A program made the translations under genes and the position numbers. Below are positions 1 through 10,760 of a stretch of 64,000 nucleotides of DNA, in pieces (positions within the stretch are counted from its first letter, which is position 1; every line of letters begins with the position of its first letter). The stretch covers positions 806,001 to 870,000 of the forward strand of contig JAGTXZ010000006.1 of NCBI GenBank assembly GCA_018398575.1, in the 5' to 3' direction. The notes beneath the pieces were generated by a model. The model saw nothing but the letters and a program-made list of their open reading frames with translations. It had not been told where the DNA came from and ran no database searches. This stretch comes from Ampelomyces quisqualis. Lineage: Eukaryota; Ascomycota; Dothideomycetes; Pleosporales; Phaeosphaeriaceae.

Positions 1-163
1 TTTCTAGCCTATGGAGCTGCGGCCACTGTATTAAGTGTCTTCTTCTCCCCTCTACTTACGGAACCCGATCGCCAGCTGTCTTCAACCCTGCGCGTGCGCG
101 TCCGGTCATCAAAAACGGTCGCGCTTACCTTGTCTCCTTTTCGACCGTGAATGTAACACTACA

Positions 164-1616
164 ATGGCTTCCGGAAGTCTGCCCGTTTCTGCGATACTGC
201 GGAAGAAGGTGTTGAAAGTGCTGTTCATCTCGCTCCTCCTAGATTTGGTGCGTCATCCGATGTTTTGTGCCGCGAAGCCAGTCTAATTTGTCCAGATCTC
301 CTTCACATTTATTCTACCGCTGTTCCCCAAGCTCATTGAATTCTATCGCAATCACGAGACGGGCGACCCCAACACGATCCTCTCCAAGATCCTCGCAGGC
401 CTGAATGCGTACAAGAACTCGTTTGCGAGGCCCATCAACTCGCGCTACGATATCGTCTTGCTCGGCGGCGCCCTGGGATCGCTCTTCTCGCTGTGCCAGG
501 CTGTTGCATCGCCTGTGATCGGTAGACTCTCGGACAGATATGGCCGGCGCACAGCGCTGCTCTGGTCCATGGCCGGCAACGTCCTCAGCGTGGCGCTCTG
601 GGTTGCAGCGACCGACTTCCGCACCTTTCTCGCCAGCAGAATTGTTGGTGGGCTGAGCGAGGGCAATGTTCAGCTCGCCATGGCGATTGCGACAGACGTC
701 AGCGATGACAGCCAGCGAGGGGCTACAATGGCGCTCGTGGGCGTGTGCTTCAGCATTGCCTTCACATTTGGCCCAGCACTGGGCGCATATCTCTCAACAC
801 TGCAGATCATGACGACGAACCCATTCGCGACGGCTGCAGGCTTTTCGTTGTTTCTCATCGTCACAGAGACCATCTACCTGTACACCAGCCTTCCCGAAAC
901 GCTGCCCTCGGCGACGGCAACCACCAACGGCTCCGCCAATGGACACGCCAAGGAGTACGAAACGCCGAAGCCACGCGTACGCACAAACTCACACACCATC
1001 CTGAACGCTACGCATTTCACCTTCATCCTCTTCTTCAGTGGCATGGAATTCTCGCTGCCCTTCATGACATACGACTTGTTCGCGTACCAGGCACAGGATT
1101 CGGGCAAGCTCCTGGGTTTCATTGGGCTTGTGGCTTCGCTGCTGCAAGGCTCTGTCGTGCGGCGCATGCATCCTCTCAAGGTTGTGCAAATGGGAGTGGT
1201 CAGCTGCACAATTGCATTCTTAATCTTAGGCAGAGTACAGACGCAGAGCGCGCTATATGGTGCAGCAGCTCTGCTGGCAGTAACGAGCGCAACTGTCGTG
1301 ACGGGCTTGAACAGTTTGTCTTCATTCGAAGCGAGCGCCGGCGAGCGAGGTAATAAGCTGGGCAACCATAGGAGTTTTGGTAAGTCTTGACTTCCCTTCA
1401 ATTCCACAAGATTCTGCTGACTTGTATCCAGGGCAGGCTGGTCGTGCACTTGGACCCCTCATTTTCTGTACTCTGTACTGGTGGGCGGGGCGGGAAACGG
1501 CGTACGCAATGGGTGCAGCAGGAATGGTGGCGGTATGTGGCCTGGTCTTTGGTCGCCTCAAAGTACCTCCAGGTACAGAGAATGTTGCGAAGAAGGTGAA
1601 AGAGGCTGCAAAATGA
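164..1616 (+). CDS. MFS transporter, DHA1/tetracycline-resistance-like
   Basis: Spliced model: exons 164-247, 296-1379 and 1432-1616, giving 450 aa. Both introns (48 and 52 bp) are GT-AG and the reading frame is kept across both junctions. The protein is a multi-spanning major facilitator. The classic loop 2-3 motif A, GRLSDRYGRR, lies at about residues 104-113, and a hydrophobic first helix begins near residue 19. A Ser/Thr/Asn-rich hydrophilic stretch (about 905-1000 nt) separates the two six-helix halves. The architecture resembles the TCR/MFSD10 type of drug:H+ antiporter, expected in the plasma or vacuolar membrane. The start is the first ATG followed by a hydrophobic helix and joins in frame to exon 2. 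The substrate cannot be told from sequence. An ATG further upstream in the same frame (35) would add 43 residues of low-hydrophobicity sequence and is less likely. Confidence 0.85.
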
Positions 1617-2042
1617 AGTATTGTATGAGAATCCAAGAGCACGGCGCAGAGCCGGTCATATTGCAGAGCTGCGTCAATCGAGTTGTCCATCTTTCAACGA
1701 AACATCATCAGCACATCACAAACATCACACGAATACGCCTGATTTCTACAATTCCAACCCCTGTCTGATCACTCAGAGTCTGGCCGGTCGACATGCCAAT
1801 GCTCCCCCGCATCCTCCGCGCGTGGTGTTCACAATGACTCGAACAGCCTCGGCATCTTGGAGGCTCGCGTTTACTATCCGTTTCGTCCGACGCGCAACAA
1901 CGTATAACATCTCGCGGCGTTTGCCATTCCCGGGTCCTTTTCGCTGAATTACTGTCGTTCTCTTTGTCACCGTCATCACTACAGGACTTTGCTTCAATTG
2001 ATTGTTTGGTGCGTGCAACACAATTCAAACCCCTCAGGAAAC

Positions 2043-4010
2043 ATGGCAGCCACTGCCGCGGCTTCAATCGCAGCCGTCTCTGGACTAGCAGCCTACCTCA
2101 ATGGCAAATACCACCTAGGCCAGGACATCAAAGCTCTACGATTCCGGCGCAAAGCGAGCAAATACTACGAAGAACTCGGTACGTTTGCAAAAAACAAACT
2201 CCAAGTCAAGCTGAGGTGCAGTCGAGGAAACTAACCAATAACCTCAGTCCGCACAAAACGCCAATCTCTCTGGTACTCGTTCGCTCCCCAGGTCACCAAA
2301 TACCCAAATGAACTGTGCATCTGGTCTCGCACGAAGACATACACATGGCAACAAGTCCACGATCGCGCCGTCCAATGGGCGCATTTCTTCCTCGCACAAG
2401 GTGTTCAACCTGGCGATATGGTGGCCACGTATCTGATGAACTCTGCTGATTTCCTCGTCATCTGGCTCGGCCTGTTTTGTATCGGGTGTGCGCCCGCGCA
2501 TTTGAATTACAACCTCAAAGGCGACGCGCTGATCCACTGTCTTCAAGTCGCGTCTGTCAAGATGGTGCTTGTCGATGAAGAAGCAGACTGTGCTGCAAGA
2601 TTTGCTGAGACGCGAGAAAGAGTGGAGCAGGAATTGGGTGTGAAGCCGTTTACTGTTGATGATGCATTGCTGGAGAAGGTTTATTCTGGCCCGACAAATG
2701 TCCCTGGCGATAGCTATCGTGAGGGCGTTACAGGACCCGATCCAACTTGCCTGCTTTACACGAGCGGCACGACTGGTCTCCCAAAGGCAGGGAAGTTCAT
2801 GGTCAATAGGTATCATGAGCGCGGAAGCCCGGATAAGCCGCCGTTCGACCAGAAACCTGGACCGGCAGGAGATCGATGGTACTGCTGCATGCCGATTTTC
2901 CACGGAACAGGCGGGCTGTCATGTATGATGTGTCTGACAAGCGGCATGAGTGTTGCGGTGGGCAGGAAATTCTCCGTCAGCACGTTCTGGGACGACATTC
3001 ACGACTCACAATCAACAATGTTTGTATATGTTGGCGAGGCAGCGCGGTACTTACTCATGGCTCCTCCGCACCCCAAGGAACGCGACCACAAGCTCCGCGG
3101 CATGTACGGCAACGGCATGCGCCCGGATGTCTGGAACCGGTTCAAGGAACGCTTCGGCGTCACAGAGGTAATTGAGTTCTTTAACTCCACCGAAGGCGTG
3201 TTGGCTATGGTCGTCCGATCCCAAGGAGACTTCACAGCAACCACAGTCGGACACCATGGCGCCATCTTTCGACGAGCCTTGAAAGACGTCTACGTCCCCG
3301 TCGCCATCGATCCAGAAACAGGCGACTTACTCCGCGACCCAGCAACCGGCTTCGTAATACGCAACTCGTACACCGACGGTGGCGAAATCCTCGTGGGCGT
3401 GCCCGGCGAAGAAGCGTTTGCAGGGTACCACAACAACCCGTCCGCCACGGCAAAAAAGTTTGTCCGAGACGTTTTCAAAAAGGGCGATTTGTACTATCGC
3501 TCTGGCGACGCACTCCGCCGAGACGACGACGGCCGCTGGTTCTTCCTAGACAGGCTCGGCGACACATACCGCTGGAAATCAGAGAACGTGTCCACAGCCG
3601 AAGTCGCCCAAGTCCTGGGCCGCTATCCTGGCGTCGCCGAAGCAATTGTGTACGGCACGCTCGTGCCCAAACACGATGGCCGGGCCGGATGTGTCTCGCT
3701 TCGCTTCACAGACAACGTCGCTGCTGAGTCGTTTGATTGGAAAGCTTTCCTGGAGTTTGCGAGGATCGAGTTGCCGAAATACGGCGTGCCCGTTTTTCTC
3801 AGGCTCGTCAAGCAAGCAAGTAACACGGATAATCAAAAGCAGAACAAAGGGCCGTTGAGGGAGGAAGGTATTGACCTTGATAAGTTCGGCTCGAAGATCG
3901 TTGGCGGGGAAGGTGATGTGGTGATGTGGACGGCGCCTGGAGCAGATCGGTACGTGAGGTTCACCATGGAGGATCTGGAGAAGTTGAGGGGCGGCAAGAT
4001 TTTACTGTAG
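2043..4010 (+). CDS. Very-long-chain acyl-CoA synthetase / fatty acid transporter (FATP/Fat1 family)
   Basis: Exons 2043-2178 and 2248-4010 (69-bp GT-AG intron) encode 632 aa, a normal length for fungal Fat1-like proteins. The family couples fatty acid uptake to ATP-dependent formation of very-long-chain acyl-CoA, usually at the plasma membrane, lipid droplet, ER or peroxisome. The AMP-binding P-loop YTSGTTGLPKAG is at about residues 216-227. The FATP/VLACS motif starts with YRSGD at about residue 462 and continues with DRLGDTYRWKSENVST, which separates this family from ordinary long-chain acyl-CoA ligases. An Ala-rich hydrophobic N-terminus (residues 2-17) could anchor it in a membrane. Codons are intact with no internal stop. 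The gene lies 426 bp downstream of the MFS gene on the same strand, and I see no functional link between the two. Confidence 0.9.
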
Positions 4011-4329
4011 AGTGTGTTGTACGATATCATAAAGCAACGCCAAACCAGCCAAAGCATACTGTTAAACTATTACAGCTAACATATGCAAAATCTCACTACT
4101 CGGTTTTTCTGGCTTATGTTCTATATTTGGTTTTCTTAGACGATTACTAGTAAAACGCGGGGCATAAGGTGCACGGGCACGGTACCGTCCATCAAGGTAC
4201 CAATCATGCTCCACCACAAGCCCATCAACCAAGACTGGTCGCGTACCACCACCTCCCCTTTAGTGAATCCACTACATGTTGAGCTTTTCCTCCAATCACA
4301 TTTCTACTGGGACCTCGCGCTCGCAAAAC
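4011..4329. other. Intergenic region between acyl-CoA synthetase and Dal5-like permease
   Basis: There is no coding signal here. It must hold the 3' end of the upstream gene and the promoter of the permease. I see no recognisable operator or repeat. Confidence 0.6.
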
Positions 4330-6165
4330 ATGGCCAATGTTGAGAAGCGACTGGTTCGCAAACTGGGTATGTAGCCTCACGCTCTGGGCTTGCGGCGGAG
4401 TGGAGTGGAGTGCGCATGGGCTGACGAGAGGTTAGATTGTTTTATATTAGTACGCCGGACGACTACGATGTAGATTGCCGGGTTGAAAGCTGACGGTGTG
4501 CCATGTGCAGGTGTATTGCTGCAGCGCGTATTTTTTCAATTATCTTGGTGAGTAGGGATGCGTTCTTCAGCTTGCGGCGTCTGGAAGTGGTGGCTAAGGT
4601 GTTGGGTTAGATCGCTCTGCGTTTGCAAATGCATATGTAGGTTACACCAGGCGTGATTCAAGGTCGAGTATAGGGTGATAACTGGTTCGTTGTAGGTATC
4701 TGGGCTGAAAGAGTCGTTGAAGCTAAAAGGCAATCAGTATAGTATTCTCATTGCCATGTTCACTGCTGGGTAAGTGGTTTGTTAGTCACATAAATTGATG
4801 TTGCCTTTTACTGACGTGGGTTAGGAGTTGCGTGGGTCAGATTCCCCATGCGCTCATTATACAGAGAGTCGCGCCTAGGTTCTGGCTCCCTTTCACACTT
4901 CTTGTTTGGTCTGGCCTGACGATGTGTTCGGCGGCGTGTAAGAACTATCACCAGATGTGCCTAGTGCGCTTTTTTCAAGGATTTTTTGAAGCCAGTTTGT
5001 ACAGTGGTACGATATACATACTAGGATCTTGGTAGTAAGTTGTGGTTGCCATGTAAGTCTACTTGGATCTGATAGCGAGTACAGCAAACCTCTGGAAATC
5101 GCAAAACGTACTGCCATTTTCACTGCGATTGGACAGATAGGCAGCATGTTCGCAGGTTTCATGATGACTGCCATGAACCAGAGCCTACATGGCCAAACAT
5201 CGCTGCAAGGATGGCAGTGGGTTTTTATCATCAGTACATCTAGGCCTCTTCGTTTTCACCACCCAGTAATAACACCATTCAGATGGCGCAATGGGCATAC
5301 CTTTTGGCATCTTCGGCCTCATGTTCTTCCCCAACCTCCCCGAATCTGCGAATGCGCCCTACTTCAGCAAGCAAGAAATCCAGCTCGCCCTCGACCGCCT
5401 CCCACCAAAAAAAGATTGGGGCCACGACATCAGCCTGAAATCATTCACTAGGCGCCTATTCGCATCCCCAGAACTATATATCCTCACAGCATACTCAATC
5501 ATTGCCTGCGCCCTCGAAGCCATCGTACTCCAGGGCCTATTCATACTGTGGCTGAAAGCCAACATCGCGAAATTCCCTTCATACGCTACTACCACATATC
5601 CCATCGGCATTCAGGCCGTATCCATCGTATCGAACATTGGCGCCGGGTACGTGATTGACGTTACCAACCGCCGCATCCCCATGGTCATACTAGCTGGGTG
5701 TTTGCAGCTTGTCGTCGCCATCCTTTTGCTCGTACCGACTCTTCCCACCGCAGGCGTGTTTTTCGCGTTTTATTTATCTGGCACGTCGTACATCGTGAAT
5801 CCGATTATGTACGGCTGGGCGAGCGTGATCTGTCAGCGCACGGGAGACGACGCTGCGAGATCTGTCATCCTGTACAGTATGAGTATGGTGCAGTCTATTC
5901 TGTACACGTTCTGGGGGATTACACTTTACCCAGCGACGGATGCGCCGTATTGGAAGAAAGGGTACGTTGCGATGATTGTAGTTGTGTTTGCGTTTTTTGC
6001 CGCTACGGCTGGTGTTACTTGGGTGAGTCGCATCGTTTTGGCTTCTGGCTGTTAATGTGCTGATGTTTGAAACAGCTTGATAAAAGATCGCAAAGGATCG
6101 CGGCGAGTAGTGAGGACCAGGTGGATGGAACACAGGAAACGGTTCATCCTGTTAAGAAGGACTAA
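4330..6165 (+). CDS. Dal5-like MFS permease (allantoate/nicotinate/vitamin type)
   Basis: My nine-exon model is 4330-4366, 4436-4449, 4511-4547, 4611-4636, 4696-4769, 4825-5034, 5085-5233, 5283-6022 and 6076-6165. It totals 1377 nt, or 458 aa, and every junction keeps frame. The predicted N-terminus reads EKRLVRKLD, then FFNYLDRSAFANAYVSGLK, GNQYSIL and RFFQGFFEASLYSGTIYILG. These are the diagnostic segments of the anion:cation symporter (ACS) branch of the MFS, which carries allantoate, nicotinate, pantothenate, biotin and similar acids. About 12 hydrophobic helices are visible, with a central cytoplasmic loop near 5340-5460. The five 5' exons are tiny, one of only 14 nt, so automatic gene finders may start the gene at 4825 or 5291. 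The actual substrate is unknown. Confidence 0.82.
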
Positions 6166-6825
6166 GCTTGGAGTGACAGCTCGCAGTCGCCAAGTCATAT
6201 TCAGCGAGAAGAAAGAAACGACGCGAAGTTTTTTCCGGCCATGGATTGGCTAAATGAGCAACGAGCAGGCCTTGCATGCGCAGAAAATATCAACCTTTTC
6301 TTGGTGTGTCGAATCTCAAAGACATCGGGAAAATCAGCAGTCAATGAGGAGTTGAATGGGTTCATCAGTCGTGGCCTGGGAGAGCTGTCGCACGCGGTCA
6401 AATTTCAAATTGACTGATGATTCGATCCGTCCTGGGATCGCCTTCGACTGCTATAGGAGCAGGACGACCAAAGATACTGCTCCATACGTTACACAAGATT
6501 ACAACCAGAATGTCAACAGGCTGAATAGAAAGAGCATTGTTTGAGCTGCGCAGTACTAAGAAGGGAGCTGGTGAGATCGGAAGGTAAAGTGACTCGTTCT
6601 CCACCAAATTTTTGCTCAACATCTTCTTGCTCTCGATGCGTTCGATAGCCTGGGGCGCAACGGTGATATTCGGTACATGCTTGGAAATGATTGACTGGAA
6701 GGATGTATCATTCCCCGTTGATGCTGCCTCACAACAGTCCCTGAATGTCTTGGAAAACGATGCGTAGAGACGCATCGTCAGCAATCACTGGACACATACT
6801 GGGCTTTATAGAATCAACTGCGAAG
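6166..6825. other. Region between permease and NRPS remnant; no certain gene
   Basis: A 128-residue reading frame lies on the minus strand (6398-6784) without a match I recognise. It continues the direction of the NRPS remnant and could be more of its eroded C-terminal part. I found no motif to prove this. Confidence 0.35.
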
Positions 6826-8618
6826 TCACAAAGATAGGCTGAGAACAGTGGTCCGGTGTCGGTACTCGATACTAATTCGATACCGGCCATAAAAGTCCGA
6901 GCATCGGCGGCGGTGGCACGAGAATTTACCTCCGAGCTGCCGGGTTGAGTCTACGGCATCCTCCCAGTGAGCTCTAAGAGGGAAGAAGCTAGAGATGATG
7001 TCGACAAGATAGCAGTAAGTGGCAAGATGAAGTGGCCGCTCAACAACGTGCTTGATGTAGTCCTCAAAGGCAAAGCCCGGTCGGGTTTCTAAGACGATCG
7101 TCGGATGCCAGGATGTAGTCGCCTGTAATATCTGCGACGGAAGAACCATTAACAGCACCATGGCTGATGTCCAAATCGCAGATCGCCGTTGTCTCCTGGG
7201 TGTGACAGTGAAATAATGTCGGGTTACCGATACGCAACGCGAGCTTACCCCCGCCACCGAATACCGAACATTTTTGAACCTTTATTCTTGGATCGAAAGG
7301 TCTGAGCGCCATCTGATCATACAATCTTGTTTGAATGACACTCTCAATGGACAATGTTCGTCAAGACCAATGCCATTGTAGTTATACAATTTGTGCCCAT
7401 GCGGATCCTGAGGTGGCCACGTCCAGGACGTCACCAAACCTACGGGTCTGCACCTTGAGTGCTTGATTGTACTCGTAAGCAACCCGAGCTCCTTCTCGCA
7501 CCTGGCTTGTGAGGAGGCCGTGTCGCCTGGGAGATGAGGGGTAAATGCTTTCAATACTGGCAGATTCTGTAATTGCAATCTCAGGCAGCTTGGCATCAAC
7601 GAGGAATTTCAGCTCTTCATGGGTCAGAGACAGTAGGGAGAAGTCGGTCCTGGTGGGTCCTTGTTGGCAGTATTATAGCTGCGAAAAAGCATCTACCACA
7701 CAGGTTGGAGCATTTTTCATCCACGAATGAATAAGATGCTTATCCTTGATGTAATCTTTAAGTTCAAAGAGTTGCATCTGATCTTGGAGCGATTCCACCG
7801 TGACTTCAACAAGCGCAAATCGGGGCGCCTCTTTGCCGACATCTTCGAAATTTGGCCTGTTATCCAGAAACCTGGGTAAGCAAGGCACCTGCGCGCTCCA
7901 TTTGCTGATACAGACCGAGATGGTCAAATAAAGCCCAACGTGATCGTGACCACGAAACTTATCAAGTCCTGCTTCGTTGAGGCATCATGATGTAGTATAC
8001 GGGCGACCATTGGCAGGCACACTAAATCGAACGTCCATGACACGCTTAACCACATCCAGGGTTATGAATTGCTTCTGCACTTTGACGCAGAAAATCGCGG
8101 AGAATGACCCGCCATAAGACAGAATCGATCTTGGCATGATACGCAACGAGTAACGTATCCTGATCGGCATTCGAAGAGCTTTTGAAAAGAGCTACAGCAA
8201 GTTTGGTCCATCACCTGTGTCCAACATGTCAGCCATAATGGAATAGACATTATTGATGGGTTCAACATCGAACGAGTGGATACTGAAGGAATTGCCAGTC
8301 TTCGTAGATGAAGCGTACACGAAGCGTGAAATGTCACTTATGTCGGGAGTCATGAGTTTGAACGATGAAGGTGTCATGAAGGCCCAAGTTGTCTTGTAAT
8401 CACTGACAATGTAAGCCGGGCCGCTCGCCAACGACGCTGTGTCGGGAGTGCATATACATGAACCGTGAACGAACGCCGTGAGTACCTCAAGCATACTTAC
8501 ATCAAAGCAGTAAGATACCAGTTCTAAAATGCGTGTGATGCAGTCAATGGCAGCACGCTCGTGCTGTATGGAGCCACTGAAGAATATGCAGTTCTCAATC
8601 TTACATTTCTTAGGGTTA
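6826..8618 (-). pseudogene. Non-ribosomal peptide synthetase remnant: partial A, E and C domains
   Basis: Read from 8618 down, the minus strand shows three parts. First, an adenylation domain after core 3: NPK, an IEN segment, SYCFDVSMLEVLTAFVHG and TWAFMTPSSFKLM (about 8600-8340). Second, an epimerization-type stretch GDGPNLL, LFKSSSNADQDTLLVAYH and DSVLWRVILRDF (about 8200-8090), continuing to 7690. Third, a condensation domain opening ESIYPLSPRRHG (about 7560), with the His motif decayed to SHGAVNGSS (about 7145-7170) where the family has HHxxxDG. Frameshifts separate the pieces and the catalytic histidines are gone, so this is a pseudogene. The A domain passes straight into E, so the A-domain C-terminus and the carrier domain appear deleted. 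The family assembles peptides on phosphopantetheine carriers in the cytosol. The product of the lost enzyme is unknown. Confidence 0.75.
8616..8618. repeat. Target-site duplication TTA, left copy
   Basis: TTA directly precedes the left terminal repeat and recurs at 21031-21033 after the right one. Removing the element and one TTA gives an uninterrupted NRPS reading frame across the site. Confidence 0.85.
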
Positions 8619-8648
8619 CACTGCAGTACAAACGCGGTGTTAAATACC
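8619..8648 (+). repeat. Left terminal inverted repeat of the CACTA-type element
   Basis: The 30 bases starting with CACTG are the inverse of 21001-21030 with three mismatches (positions 6, 7 and 14). Confidence 0.88.
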
Positions 8649-8744
8649 CCGCGTAGAATTGTGTAAAAAAACCCCGCAGAATTCCCCCCAGAAACACCGC
8701 AAAGTCGTCTATATTTACACAGTCTATATAAATATACCTACTAA

Positions 8745-8867
8745 ACAGGTATATTTACGCAGAGAGTAGGTATATTTATACAGCAAGCAGGTATATTTAT
8801 ACAGCAAGCAGGTATATTTACACAATAAGCAGGTATATTTACACAATAAGCAAGCATATTTACACAG
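8745..8867. repeat. Subterminal tandem repeat, about 21-bp unit, 5-6 copies
   Basis: The core aggtatattta followed by a short variable tail recurs every 21-22 bp. It lies about 125 bp inside the left end of the transposon. Repeated subterminal motifs are typical transposase-binding sites in CACTA and hAT elements. The role here is inference. Confidence 0.8.
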
Positions 8868-9719
8868 TAGCAATGTAACGTTAGAATCTAGTTTATAATT
8901 AGAGCAATTTATATCCTATCTTTTAGAATAACTTAGCTTATTAACTAAAAATAGCAATTTTAAAGTTGTTTTCTAAGTTGTATTAAAGTAGAACACCTAA
9001 GCTACTCTAACAAGATCTATAATGTAGTCTACTAACACCTATATTATATTATTATTTTCTTTATCTACTATTTAAAGACGTAGCGTTAATTTACTAGCTA
9101 GTTTTACCCTTTAATATCTTGCAATTCTAGCCTAGCTTAATATATTAGCTAGATTCTAAAAAAGTGTTATAATAGTGTTAAAGGACATAAGCGCTATTGT
9201 TTATTCTAAGTTAGCGTAGAATATTATAAAAGCGTTACTTTGTAATATAAAGTTCTGCAAACGCGCAGAAAATACACTAACTCTTACTCTAGTTAGTAGT
9301 ATAAGATTCTTATACATAATAAGGTTATAGGGCGCTATCTCTATATACTAGCAGGCTAGAGAGTTATCTATCTATCTTAGTTTACGTTACTATTTAGAAT
9401 TTATCCTTACGTTTATATAATATATAAGGCAGTGTACTATAGGCGTTAGATCTTTTTTAGTTACTATTATTAAACTATTTCTTTTAGGGGTTATATTACT
9501 CTATTAAGTATGCGTTCTTTACTTCTAAATTATAGTACTAATTTCTGCGCTTTAATGCTTATATAGTGTTAATATAGCAAATATCTTTATTGTTTATAAG
9601 AACTACTCTAGCAACTATTATACATAACTAGCTAAAAGGCTAAAGTTCTAAATATTCTAGCTTAGGTAAAGTAGGTAATAGAATTGTATAGTATATAATA
9701 AAAGCAGGTCTAGATTACT

Positions 9720-10760
9720 TCTATAATATAGACTCTTATATTTATGCAAGAATAACTATGCGTACGCATTAACCTCTATAATATCTGCGCTTATAAAGTC
9801 TTGTTAGCTAGTATAGTAGAGTAGCTAATAGTACTATAGAAAGTTTACTACGTACTACTTTAGCAAGAAGTAAGCTATAGTAGAGGCGCTATATATTAAG
9901 AAGAATAATTGCTATTTATGTATAGTCTAATTAGCAAAGCTACCTATTACCCTTAGAGTAGTTCTTACGTAGGTAGGTACTATTACACACAACGCTACTA
10001 TACTACAGTTAATAAGCACCTAATTAGTGTTTAGTATTACCTATAGATATTTCTTTACATCCTAGCCCTTAGTTTAATACTTTATACCTTTCTAAAGGTA
10101 AAATATAGATTTTAGTATATTATAGTTTATAGAGTGCATAGTATTAATAAAGAAACTTCTTAGGAAATAGAGGGTTAGAATATTAACTAGAATAGAGTCT
10201 AGACTAACAGTTAATACCTAGGTCTCTCTTAAGTACCTTAAAGCTCCTCTTAGTCTTATCTATTTACTAGTGCTGCTTAATTTGTTAAATCTGTTCCTAT
10301 ATATCTATATTAATAGTAGTAGCTGTATTATCTATATATAGGTAGAAGTACTTACTACTCCTACCTATTATTCTACTAAACGTACATATACAATAGCTTT
10401 GTTTTGCCTTCTTAGAATGTTTTGTACCTATAATATCTACAATTGCTAGTCTATCTCTAGTAACTAAGATTAGGTAGGCTTTAAGTATAAAATCTATATT
10501 TATTACCCTATTATAAGTATAAACCTCCTAACGCAACTTATATAGCTCTGTAATTAACAGGTTAAGCTATATATTAGTATAGTCTTTGTTAAATCCTCTA
10601 AGTATAATATAGGTAGTTAACGCATTTAATGCGTTATCTTTTACTAATAGATATAGGTTAAGAACGTATATTACAACAGGCGTAACGCTTTAGCGTTTCT
10701 TTAGGTTCTTAACTATGCTAACAGTATTAAGTGTAAGACGTATAGCTAATTTGCAATAAT
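9720..10760 (-). pseudogene. Tnp2-family transposase remnant of the CACTA-type element
   Basis: Conceptual minus-strand translation, reading TAG/TAA as mutated Trp/Gln/Arg codons, gives several blocks in the right order for Tnp2 transposases (PF02992). They are a decayed PGP/PKD-like segment before NALNALTTYIILRGF, then ELYKLR, the block DFILKAYLILVTRDRLAIVDIIG followed by a Cys-containing stretch, then LFPKKF with a Met/His remnant, and further down QLFFLIYSASTIAYFLL with FLHKYKSLYYR. In intact relatives the transposase cuts at the terminal repeats through a DDE-type site. Here many in-frame stops abolish it. Motif similarity is by eye, so exact limits are uncertain and the N-terminal part probably extends above 10760. 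Confidence 0.62.
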
